A DNA stretch of 64,000 bases, taken from assembly GCF_932526225.1 (NCBI RefSeq), contig NC_064039.1, forward strand, positions 12,976,139 to 13,040,138, written 5' to 3'. Every line of letters begins with the position of its first letter. Position 1 is the stretch's first letter. This document shows, one piece after another, positions 24,689 to 33,213 of this stretch. This DNA is from Nematostella vectensis. Lineage: Eukaryota > Cnidaria > Anthozoa > Actiniaria > Edwardsiidae. Under the pieces are notes generated by a model. It was not told the origin of the DNA. It saw only the letters and a program-made list of their open reading frames with translations, and did not search any database. The translations under genes were made by a program, and so were the position numbers.

Positions 24689-24727
24689 CACAGACACGAA
24701 GTGCGCGAAGCGCTGCGGCAGCGCGGT

Positions 24728-25331
24728 ATGGACCCAAAAAACATCTCATTTATCGCTCTCTTCGTGGGCCCGACGTCATGCGGGAAGACCCAATTCATAG
24801 TGGACCGGCTGCGCGGCCCTTTCCGGGGCAAGTTTGACTACATCGTACTCGTGTGCCCTACCTTTGTCTACAACAAAAACATACGACGGCTTCGGCGAGG
24901 GCGACAATCGTCTGTTTGTCGTCACACCTGAGGCGGGTCAGATCGACATACTGCTGAGGTTTGCGTCCGCCGTCTTCGAAGGCACTAATACGCTGATCAT
25001 ACTCGACGACTGTGCGGCCTCGAAAGACGTAAAGATGCGCTCTGACCAGCTCGTCAACTTGGCGTTCAGCGCGCGCCACGTAGGTATTAGCGTGTGGGTG
25101 ATTACGCAGCAGCTCGCCAGCATCACGAAGCCGTTCCGTGAGAACATCGCGGCCTTGGTGGTTTTCTATACGCCGATCAAGGCGGACATGAAAGCTTTCC
25201 TGCATGACTACGGCGCGGAGCTCTCAGAAGAGAAGATGAAAGAGTACATGAAGGCCCTCAAGACGAAAAAGTTCTCGAAGTTAGAGTTTTGCTTGCGTCA
25301 CCCTTTTACCATCGCCCTAGTTGAAGGGTAA
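24728..25331 (+). pseudogene. A32/FtsK-like genome-packaging ATPase, one frameshift
   Basis: About 200 codons starting MDPKNISFIALF, 40 bp after the capsid stop. Walker A is GPTSCGKT (about residues 14-21). Walker B is LIILDD, followed by an ITQQ sensor-type motif and a conserved Arg/Phe downstream. These are hallmarks of the HerA/FtsK-type packaging ATPases of Polintons and large DNA viruses, which drive DNA into preformed capsids. One frame change occurs near 24.88 kb at an ACAAAAACA run. All catalytic motifs are otherwise present. Confidence 0.75.
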
Positions 25332-25423
25332 GCGCAGTAAACCACCGTCCACGTATACGTATACGTATACGCATCGATCACACCGCCCTCAAGGCGGAAC
25401 ACACGTGTTGCACCCTAGGGTGC
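25332..25423. other. Viral spacer with palindromes
   Basis: Contains a GTATAC repeat (about 25352-25371), a CCGCC-CTCAA-GGCGG hairpin (25383-25397) whose 17-bp core ACCGCCCTCAAGGCGG also occurs at 22343-22358, and the perfect 16-bp palindrome TGCACCCTAGGGTGCA (25409-25424), which ends on the first base of the next start codon. Confidence 0.7.
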
Positions 25424-25974
25424 ATGATGAGCGACGAATACTTTGAGAGTCTTCTTGAGGGGAGCGCCGCCGGCCCCCCCGGCCGTCGAGTCGTTGGGCT
25501 GCTCGACGCAGCCTGCCGGAACGGCAACCGGAGGTGAGCAAACTGAGATAGCAGATGCTCGGGGAAGCCTCGGGGAAGTCGAGAGAAATGAGCGCCGAGG
25601 AGGTGAGGAAGTACGAGAAGCGATACGAGACCGCTCTAGCCAGTCGTACTACAGACGCCCTGGCAGACAGCTTTCTGAAGCTTACGACCAAGCTAGTAGT
25701 CATGGCGCTGCCGACAGACAGTGTGGTCGATCTCCACAATGACCTAGTGTCCGACTACATCATCAACAACGAGCTCCGCACATTGTGCGGAAGCCTGTCT
25801 CTACGCTGCGGTCGTTTGATGACTTTAGCCGTCGGGGCGTTACACGTAGCACGCCATGTGAACACCGCCGGAACAGCAAGCGCTGACACGCGGTGTCAAC
25901 ACGAGGTAGCAGTCGCGGACCCACCATTGGTTTGCCCGGAAACGTACACTGGCGACTCTGCCACCCCAGAGTAG
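25424..25974 (+). pseudogene. Small viral protein of unknown function, frameshifted
   Basis: Begins MMSDEYFESLLEG in one frame (37 codons to a TGA near 25.535) and continues in another frame from about 25.56 kb to 25974. The second part is a predicted helical protein with EEVRKYEKRYETAL, LVVMALPTDSVVDLHNDLVSDYIINNEL and LRCGRLMTLAVGAL. The frame change coincides with a GC-rich segment containing the hairpin TGCCGGAACGGCA (25514-25526). A further hairpin TCCGCAC-ATT-GTGCGGA sits in the second part (25775-25791). Family not recognised. Confidence 0.5.
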
Positions 25975-26027
25975 ACGTTCATTTGAAAGCTTGCCACTTC
26001 TTCAGCAACCAAGTAGTTGCATCACAA

Positions 26028-26604
26028 ATGGAGGGACCTCAAGGAAGTTCTAGTGCTCAGCGACCCTACGGGTCAGCGGAACCTGACAAACAAGCTGCGG
26101 AACAAACTGCTCATGAACCTGCACGTACGCCTTCGGCGTTGGTGGAGAGAATCATGAGCTCCGAGCCACCCGCGACCCGACCTAAACACCCTGGACGAGT
26201 CGAAGCCGGAAGGCGCTTGGCAGAGTGGAACCGACTTAACAGAGCGAAGAAGAAAGCTGTGCAACACGTTGAGTCGCCGGTCGCTAGCGAGCCGCAGGGA
26301 CGCGAGGGCTATCATGCCGAAGATGCCTTCGGCACACACACCAGTCCCGAAAAGCAACTCTGCTTGGTCGGCCAGCTCGGTTATCGGGGTCGCTGGTCTT
26401 CTAGTGTCATTGATCGGCCTCTACACACGTAGGCGGGAGCTAGCTGCCGCGTTCACTCGTACACCAGCTGCCAAACAGCGAGCTACCGATCCACTTGTAA
26501 GGGCCGACGACGTGACGCAAATGCACAGCAGATCAAGGGTGGAACGCTTGCCGCTCCGGCGACAGCGCTTCGCGCTCCCGGACTATGCAAATCTCGACTG
26601 TTAG
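26028..26604 (+). pseudogene. Small viral single-pass membrane protein, frameshifted
   Basis: Starts MEGPQGSSSAQ, with a Pro/Arg-rich polar N terminus and a basic helix (RRLAEWNRLNRAKKKA). The frame changes near 26.29-26.34 kb. The second frame supplies one membrane helix (SSVIGVAGLLVSLIGLY), a basic stop-transfer and an Ala/Thr-rich tail ending at 26604. This is likely a virion membrane protein; the role is inferred. Several short hairpins lie in it (26127-26139, 26316-26333, 26564-26576). Confidence 0.5.
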
Positions 26605-26685
26605 CCATGGAGTAAGCAGACATTTAAACACAAGAGCCCCACCCATATCCGCACGTCCGTGCATCATATGCGTACTCGCGTATAT

Positions 26686-26910
26686 ATGTCGACGACGCAG
26701 CAAAGCAAGATTACAAAGACCATCACCGACGCCGCAGTCATAACCGGCCTCGTCGCCGGTATTGGCTGGGTTGGGCGCAAGATCTTGGGCGAAGACTTCA
26801 CCAAAGACCCCTCCGCAAACGCCATGAACTACGCAAAAATGACTGCCGCTGTTGCGGGTGCTGTCGCTTTGAAGGGTTACCTTGAGGACCAGAAGATCCT
26901 GCCCATGTAG
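26686..26910 (+). CDS. Small viral two-helix membrane protein, 74 aa, intact
   Basis: Starts MSTTQQSKITKTI (ATG at 26686; an upstream in-frame start exists but the sequence from here looks more protein-like). Two hydrophobic segments, DAAVITGLVAGIGWVG and MTAAVAGAVALKGYL, flank a polar loop with FTKDPSANAMNYAK. The C terminus is LEDQKILPM. It is one of the few unbroken viral frames. Function unknown; likely a virion or holin-like component by size and topology. Confidence 0.6.
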   Translation: MSTTQQSKITKTITDAAVITGLVAGIGWVGRKILGEDFTKDPSANAMNYAKMTAAVAGAVALKGYLEDQKILPM

Positions 26911-26978
26911 TCTTGTGTAGGCCACGTATTAGACTCGTGTTCACATACACACAGCACGTGAAACGTACACACTACTCG

Positions 26979-27080
26979 ATGGCCTCCATTGCAATTTTGG
27001 TTGGCGGCGCAGTCCTAAACGCGACTGCATTCGTTGTTGCCAACTACCTCGTTGTGGCGCGCAGACAGGGAGTGCGTTAA
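26979..27080 (+). pseudogene. Small viral hydrophobic protein, probably truncated
   Basis: ATG at 26979 begins MASIAILVGGAVLNATAF, one membrane helix, and ends after 33 residues at TAA 27078-27080. The following 120 bp has no continuing frame I can recognise. It is probably the N terminus of a longer small membrane protein cut by a frameshift. Confidence 0.35.
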
Positions 27081-27206
27081 GAGATTCGCCAATGTCGTTC
27101 TCCGAGTGCCCACCGACCTCAGAAAGACCGCCTCGGCACTACCCGAGCAGACGGCAACCGCCTGTTGGAGACTGATACACCTGTTGCAGTACAATGCCGA
27201 CACGTA

Positions 27207-28118
27207 ATGGCGGCGAAGCGCATGTCCAACAAAGAACTCGATGCGTTCCTTCGTCCTATATACTACGCCAGAGTAGTGACCGCTCTGCATGCCAAACTCC
27301 CCAAGTGCTCAGCTTCCATAGATCGAGTACGCAAGTAGGTAAGCTGGCAGCCCGTCGTTGGCTACACACAGACACCCCCTCCTCCGACTACCTACGCCCA
27401 CTTCTCGGAGCAGATACCAAACCGTATCCACCAGTCGGACCTGCTATTCTTGCCAACCGACCGCGGGTACAAGTATGCCCTTACTGTCGTTGACGTTGCT
27501 TCACGATATAAAGCCGCCCGCCCAATGAGGACTAAGAGCGCGGCCGTCGTCTCCCGCGAATTCGCTGACATCTATGCAGAGGGACCTCTCACATGGCCTA
27601 AAGTCCTCATGGTTGATGACGGCACGGAGTTCAAGGGTGCCACCACAAAGCTCCTAACAGACCACGGGGTGGAGGTCCGACGGGCTGAGCCAGGGCACCA
27701 CAGAAGCCAAGGTTTCCCCGCGTCTTTCCATCGCTGGCTGGCACAGCGCCTATTTCGTGCGTAGTACTCGAAGGAGCTTGCATCCGGCGAAACAAACCGC
27801 GAGTGGGTTACTGCTTTGCCAATCGTCATAAACGCAACGAAGACTCGCATGACTGGCTTTGCGCCTAAAGACGCCATAAAGCTGAGGCGCGTGCCTCTCA
27901 AAGCCGAAAAGCCCCCCTTAGAGGTCGGAACGGAGGTGTACATCGCCGTAAACGAGGAAGACCTCCAGGACAAGGGCCGACGGCGAGCGACGGACCCGTG
28001 GTGGACAAGCAAGGCATACCCAATACTAAAGAGGGTTATGGAGCCCGGACAGCCAGTGTTGTATTACACGGCGTACTCTAAGCACGGCTTCACGCGTTCG
28101 CAGTTGCGTGTTGCGTGA
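27207..28118 (+). pseudogene. Polinton-type retroviral-like integrase (rve, DDE), two in-frame TAG stops
   Basis: A single frame from ATG 27207 to TGA 28116-28118 (303 codons) is broken only by TAG at 27336-27338 and TAG at 27762-27764. The helical N terminus begins MAAKRMSNKELDAFL. The catalytic core has the first Asp in HQSDLLFL (27438), the YALTVVDVASRYKAARP strand pair and the second Asp in VDDGTEF (about 27615). The position expected for the catalytic Glu (about 27.72 kb, near HRSQGFPASF) has no Glu. The C-terminal region (VGTEVYIAV onward) resembles the small beta-barrel or chromo-like tail of Polinton integrases. It would insert the viral DNA with a 6-bp target duplication. Inactive as read. 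Confidence 0.75.
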
Positions 28119-31100
28119 TCAGCGCTTGTGCCTTCTATTGCAGCTAAGGCACGTGAGTCTGACATTCCACTTGTAGTGACCCTGACTGTCGTCTAGCCGG
28201 TCGATACTGAAGCATTGGGGATGGTGTATCCCTGAAACAGAAGCTGAGTGCCACAGACCGTGCAATTCTTTTCCGCGTCAGCAATCATGCCGAGTACGTG
28301 GTCTACCGTCAGAACGTGGTGCGATCCCGTGTACTTTGTGCGACCCTTTTGCCTGTCGTCTATAGCGTATCGCTTGATTCGCGCTATAATGAGCTCTTCA
28401 CTGGGCGTAGCCTGCAGTCCTGTGGGAACCAAGGCACCGTGGGTGTTATCGGGGGGGATCACGCGGACTATCTGGTCGGCGTGCCGCACGCGGGAGATGC
28501 CGGTGTATACAGCATTCGTGACCCAGCCCTCTAAGCTGTGGTCTATGATAAACAGACGTCTTGGAGTCTGGATAGACTTGCCTTGCACCCGATGGACGGT
28601 TCCCCAGCCCGCGTATTTCCACTTGAGGGGAAGCCCGTTAAGGACCGCGTCGAAAGGAACCTCGACTACCGTGCCTTTGTATGCGTCAACCTTCTCACCC
28701 CTTTTGCCTGGCACGGGCACTGGCCGCCCTTGCTTGCGATAACGATGCGCGACGCTAGGATCGGGGTCAAAGCGGATGGTTGCTGGCAATCGGGGGTAGT
28801 TTTTCCTGTGGTGCTCTATCAATCGCTGCTGAACAAGAGCCCCCATGCTGTTGGTCGAGCACACCCACATATCGCTTGGGCGGGTCTGCTCGATCGCCGC
28901 GTCGAACGCTACCCCATCCCACTCCTCTCGAAACACCTCAAGCTGTTTGGAATCTGGCCGAAACCAAATCCGGTACTTTATGTCGTGGAGCCTGGAGGAG
29001 GGCGCGGCATGTACTGTACGGCTTTCCGCAGTCTTCACACAGGCAGCGGTAGTCGGACTCGAACAGGCGGATGTTCCCTTGTGCCCACTCCTCGAGCATA
29101 TCGTGAGGCCCCTCTTTATCTCCCGAGGGCGGGACCTGCCCATAGTCGCCACAACACACTACCTGACACGGCCGCGTGGCGAGGTACTCTAGGATGGCGC
29201 GTAGCATTTTAGTCTGTACCTTACAGCACTCGTCAATGATGATTACTTCTGCGAGATGGTCGAGTTTGTGCCCCAGCTCGGAAGGTCTCCACTTTTCTAT
29301 CGGCTTCTCTGCTGGTATGCAAAGGTAGTGGTGTTAGGTTTGAGCCTTCACCGCGAGGCGCGGGTTATTGCGATGGTCGTGGGCGAGGTCATTCTCGGGG
29401 GTGAGCACCACAACGTTGCGGCCGCGGAACATGCTCACCGCCCACTCGGTCTCCCCCGATCCTCCTTGGCCGGCTAGATACATCTTTGCAGAGGTTGCGG
29501 CCAGTAGATCGCACGGCAGACTCGGCGCAGTGCTTGGCTCCTTGGCCAAGCTTCCCGACTTTTTCGGACCCCAAGCCGCTTCGGGTCGCCACTCGTACCC
29601 AGGCTTCTTGTGGGGACACTCTCCATACCTCGGATTTCGCTCCTCGAGCTTTACACCACTGGGCACCGCCTTTGCGTATATCGCATCTGTGCACACTCGG
29701 AGGACGTCTCCGCGAGGGATCCGCCTCAACATGCGTCGCAACGCTATGTTTGTGTACGCCAAGACGAAGGCCCTGATATAGTACCATTGTGAGCGTCGGA
29801 CACCGTCTTTGTATTGGATCAGATGAGCCCCGTCGGCATGCTCGAAGTTAAGTAAGTGGTCGTTGCCCGCAAGGAGGTTTGTCAGATACGCGGCTTCTTC
29901 ACGGTCGCGGACTACGATCGACGACTCGTCGCCATGGCGAGCGCACTTGCCTACGAAACGGACAGCGCGATCTCGACCCTCCTCCCTGATGGAGTCCTTT
30001 TTGCCGACGCTATACAACACCTCCCTCGCCGTGGCCATGACGAGGTCACACGAGTCTAACAGGTCCTTGAGCTCTGGCGTGGTGATCCAGCCCTCGTTTT
30101 GTTCCAAGTGCTGCCCTACCCTCCCGGAAGTGTAGGGGTGGCGGGCCTCAGAGAATACGATACACGTTCGTAGGAAAGCCGTATTTCCGTACCAAATCAA
30201 TGGCGTCCGAGGCGCCGCCGAAGACGCTGTCCTCGCATCCTAGGTACGCCGCACGCATGTCGATGTGCGCATGAGGCTGCGCCCCTAAGTTTTCCTTGCT
30301 ATTCCACACTTTTAACTCAACCTGCGCCGCTCGCCAGACGTCCCTGTATTTAAGAGGCGTTGGCCTGATGTTCTCTCTTTGGGTCCACTTCTTGAAGCGA
30401 TACCCTACTGCACCGCCCATCGAGTGCGTAGCTTCGGTGTACTCTTGGTAGGCTGGGTGATCATCAGGGAGCCATTGATGGTCATATCCTGTCTCGTCTG
30501 TAAACGCTCTGTCGATAGCCGCTCCATCCTGTCCCGATCGGTACAGTTTGCCTTCGTGCTTGACTATAACGCGCCCGCACAGCCAGATCCTCGTGCGCCT
30601 GGGGATCGCCCTGTTTATAAAGCGAATGAGCACCTCTCGCACTTTTACCTCGCGCGTTTTTGTGGCGGCACTGGTTAGAGCCTTCTCCTGACATAACGAA
30701 CGAAGCTCCCCCTCAGCCTCGAAGTCTAGGCCGTGGTTCGCAGGTGGTTCGGTCGGAAGCTCCGCCCAGGCGTGATTATTGTGGCAAGGGATAGTGACCC
30801 TCGCCTTGGTCTTGTACTTCCCCGAGTCCCACATAACGTTGCCCAGGGCGTCCACGGCTACTAGCTTTACCTCGAGCTTCTTTTCCATCTCAAAGAGGTC
30901 TTCTTTCGTGCATCCCGTAGTGGCCAGCTTCTTGTCAAATCGCTCAAGGATCTTGCCTCGTGTCTTGGTTAGACCGAGGGAGCGCGAGGTGCCGCGATTC
31001 CTCAAGAAGTCGGCAACATAACTCACAACACAGTTAGCGAAGGTGTCACCCCCTTCTCGCTCAAACATTGGCTCAGACTCACCATTTTGCTCAGGTAAAG

Positions 31101-32218
31101 GGCGAAGCTCGTATCTCACGTAGACGAGGTACTCTCGTCCTTTCTCCCAAATACCCGCATCGATGCCTTCCAGGGCGCCGACTGCGATTTGGTCCCCTCT
31201 TTTGACTAATGACCCACCAATCTTGTGTTCCGAGCGCCCTTCCTCCTCTGTGATTGGCGCCAATGGCTTTGCAGGGGCCTTACCAACGACCGTAAAGAGT
31301 CTGTAACGCCGGTGGCAACACTGCGTTTGCCCGCAGAGACTCTCGCTCGTGCGAGACCCACCACACCGAGCAATCGTCATTAATATCAGGCCCCCGCATT
31401 ACCGGCTTTAGAGCAATGGTACCTGCTCCACCAAGATCTCGTATCTCCTGGTAAACACCGGCGCTTATGTCTTGGCCCCGAAGAGTGGCATCCACTCTTG
31501 GGAACCGAAGATGGGCGCCGCCGACGAAGAGAGAATAGTACTTCTCGGGGTCTAAGCCCTCTGGGCTCTTTTGCCCCAGCAAAGGGTCGAACTCGCGCCA
31601 GACTTCCTCTGTCCACGCTTTCGCCGGTACGAGCGGCTTAAGCAGCTTGTGTTTGACATCGTCGGGGATGTCCTCGTCCAGGATGTTCTGGACCAGCCCT
31701 GCTAGTACGGCAGGCGCCTCTTTGTCAGGCATGCTATTGACAATCTCCTTTATGTAGGCGTCCATGTTTGGGTATGCTTTGTGCCACCCAGTCTCTAATT
31801 GCCCGTATCGCGGCTGCTGTGCCAGACAGGACGAGTGTTTGGGTATGCCCTGTGCCACCCAGTCTCTAATTGCCCGCATCGCAGCCGGCGGGGCGAGTGT
31901 TTGGGTATGCCTTGTGCCACCCAGTCTCTAATTGCCCGTATCGCGGGCTGCGATATCAGACAGGACGAGTGCGAACCATTCCCGAGCCCGCCTCTCGGTG
32001 CCGCGCATCCTCTGCCCTACACGATTCGCTCCGCAGGGGCGACACAACCGCGTCTCCGACTGCGTCTCTATTCCGCAGATCCTGCACGGCACGGGTAGGG
32101 GGCTTCCCTTACGGAGCCTTTGGAGATGCACCTTGCAGTAGGTGTCCATGCACCTCTGGCCGCACGTGTTTGCATGGCCGACCTTTAGCCACCCGCAGTA
32201 ATCTTTTCCGCCCTTCAT
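28119..32218 (-). pseudogene. Fused Cys-rich / family-B DNA polymerase / SF1 helicase / HNH protein, broken
   Basis: Modules, N to C: Cys-rich domain (32218-31928, pairs such as CRIC and CRPC); a region duplicated in tandem (31762-31935); unknown N-terminal region (31764-31280); PolB palm with a motif A-like DMRAAYLGCED (about 30264) and motif C-like VCTDAIY (about 29676-29693); helicase with Walker A-like GQGGSGET (E codon at 29451-29453 where Lys is expected), Walker B VIIIDE (29229-29246), GDYGQVPP, VHRVQG (28580-28597) and YTGISRVR (28484-28507). A C-terminal HNH-type module (28268-28119) carries CTVCG, SIDRLD and CLSC. Breaks: frame changes near 31.3, 30.17, 29.02 and 28.21 kb, and TAA at 29334-29336 inside an otherwise open frame. 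Intact length would be about 1,300 residues. Likely the viral replicase. Its stop abuts that of the integrase. Confidence 0.7.
31762..31935 (-). repeat. Three tandem copies of a 60-70-bp unit inside the replicase gene
   Basis: Unit GTTTGGGTATGC...CCACCCAGTCTCTAATTGCCCG(T/C)ATCGC repeats three times with unit lengths of about 69, 62 and 70 bp. The differing lengths change frame between copies. The unit separates the Cys-rich module from the rest of the gene, so the amplification itself may be one of the inactivating events. Confidence 0.85.
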
Positions 32219-32225
32219 CCTTCGA

Positions 32226-32822
32226 ATGCTATGCACATGTGTATATGCACATGTGTATATGCACATGTGCATATAATACAGGACAGACGGGGGTCTAATT
32301 GCAAGGTTCCCACTCGTTTCTATGAAAGGACCCAGTCCCGCCGTAGATTAATGATTGCTAACCACTGCTAATTATTTATCTACGCGAAGTGGTCCCGACG
32401 TAGATTAACAATTGCCAATTATTTATATACGCGAAGTGGTCCCGACGTAGATTGATAATTAGCAACTATTAATCTACGCGGGGCCTCATCTGCATGAGAC
32501 GGGGCTGGGGGGCTCGGCGGGGCGCGGCGCGCCTCCAAAGCCTGAAATGGGGCTGGGGGGCTCGGATGGGCGACCCGCGCCTCCGAAGCCTGAAATGGGG
32601 CTGGGGGGGGGGGGGGGGGGGAATCGGCGCGCCTCACAAGCCTGAAATGGGGCTGGGGGGCTCGGGGGGAGATCCATGCCTCCCAGGCCTAAAATGGGGC
32701 TGGGGGGCTCGGAGGGGCGCGGCGCGCCTCCCAAGCCTGGAATGGCGCTGGGGGTGTCGGAGGGGCCCAGCGCACCTCCCAAGCCTAAAATGGGGCTGGG
32801 AGGCCCGGAGGGGCGATTCGCG
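32226..32822 (-). repeat. Right terminal inverted repeat of the virus, with expanded outer array
   Basis: Inverse of 19046-19414, ending GGAGGGGCGATTCGC. The inner part has three tandem TATATGCACATGTG units (about 32228-32275; one in the left repeat). The outer part 32495-32815 has about five copies of a 60-70-bp unit (GGGGCTGGGGGGCTCGG ... GCGCGCCTCC-AAGCCT) against about two on the left. A G run of about 20 lies at 32604-32623. Confidence 0.9.
32342..32478. repeat. Three foldback units in the right terminal repeat
   Basis: Units 32342-32384, 32399-32431 and 32446-32478 are the inverted counterparts of those at 19190-19326, separated by the spacer CGAAGTGGTCCCGA. Confidence 0.85.
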
Positions 32823-32910
32823 TCTATGAACGGACCCGGTCCCCCCCCCCCCTACCCCCGTATAGAAAGCTCTCGCGAACAAATCCACTTATAGATCTCA
32901 AAAGGGTGTT

Positions 32911-33044
32911 AGAGTGGTTTTCAAAATCCCGTGCAACAAAACGTAATTGTTAAAGTGTAATAGTCAAGCCAGAACAAAAGAGAACAAAGACATTACAGTC
33001 TATTAGTACTAAATAAACTAAATAGTATTTTTTGAAAAACATTA
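32911..33044 (+). mobile_element. AGAGTGGTTTTCAAAA MITE, nested copy
   Basis: Starts AGAGTGGTTTTCAAAATCCC and ends TTTTTTGAAAAACATT, a short inverted terminus. The interior (GTTAAAGTGTAATAGTCAAG, GCCAGAACAAAAGAGA) occurs in reverse complement at 41181-41290. It is absent from the corresponding place in the two other CATACCTGTCAAC elements, so it inserted into this copy's right arm. Confidence 0.7.
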
Positions 33045-33213
33045 TTGTTTTAAATAATTTAATAGAAAAAAAATGCAAAATGACAATTTTCTATAGACTA
33101 ATTTTTCGAAAGCGATAAAAATCGCTAAAAAGCGCGAGATTTGGTGGTTAACGCGGGAGAAGGGGTCCAAAATCTTGAGACTCTCGCCTAATGCGGGAGA
33201 TTTGACAGGTATG

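Larger units (their letters stand above)
19046..32822. mobile_element. Endogenous Maverick/Polinton-class virus, degraded
   Basis: About 13.8 kb, visibly GC-rich against AT-rich flanks and without introns. Gene order: two minus-strand genes (one candidate minor capsid protein), a plus-strand unknown, a minus-strand membrane protein, then plus-strand major capsid protein, packaging ATPase, four small genes and integrase. A convergent minus-strand polymerase-helicase-HNH gene follows. Integrase, family-B polymerase, capsid and A32-type ATPase together define the Polinton/Maverick class. The adenoviral-type protease common in that class was not found. Frameshifts or stops affect most genes, so the copy is inferred to be non-functional. 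The outer boundaries are those of the shared terminal repeat and could be off by tens of bases on the right. Confidence 0.85.
18987..33213 (+). mobile_element. CATACCTGTCAAC element, copy 2, split by the virus
   Basis: The left arm 18987-19045 (CATACCTGTCAACCTCCGAAA, then TCTCAAGGCTTGAGA and GGGGGAGGGGTGGGG) and the right arm 32858-33213 (TATAGAAAGCTCTCGCGAAC to TTTGACAGGTATG) correspond to the two halves of the elements at 10109-10500 and 62889-63248. The flanks are a perfect 6-bp duplication AAAAAT (18981-18986 and 33214-33219). About 45 bp present between the halves in the other copies are missing here and the virus occupies that point. The right arm is further interrupted at 32911-33044. 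Confidence 0.85.

Noticed and set aside
25352..25371. GTATAC repeats as a telomere- or origin-like element
   Set aside because: Only about three units, with no symmetric counterpart in the element. Treated as simple sequence.
28248..29212. Long plus-strand frames opposite the helicase
   Set aside because: GC-rich shadow frames. The minus strand carries recognisable helicase and HNH motifs.
32419..32888. Pro/Gly-rich open frames across the right viral terminus
   Set aside because: Low-complexity translation of the G-rich terminal array, with no start context and no counterpart in the left terminus.
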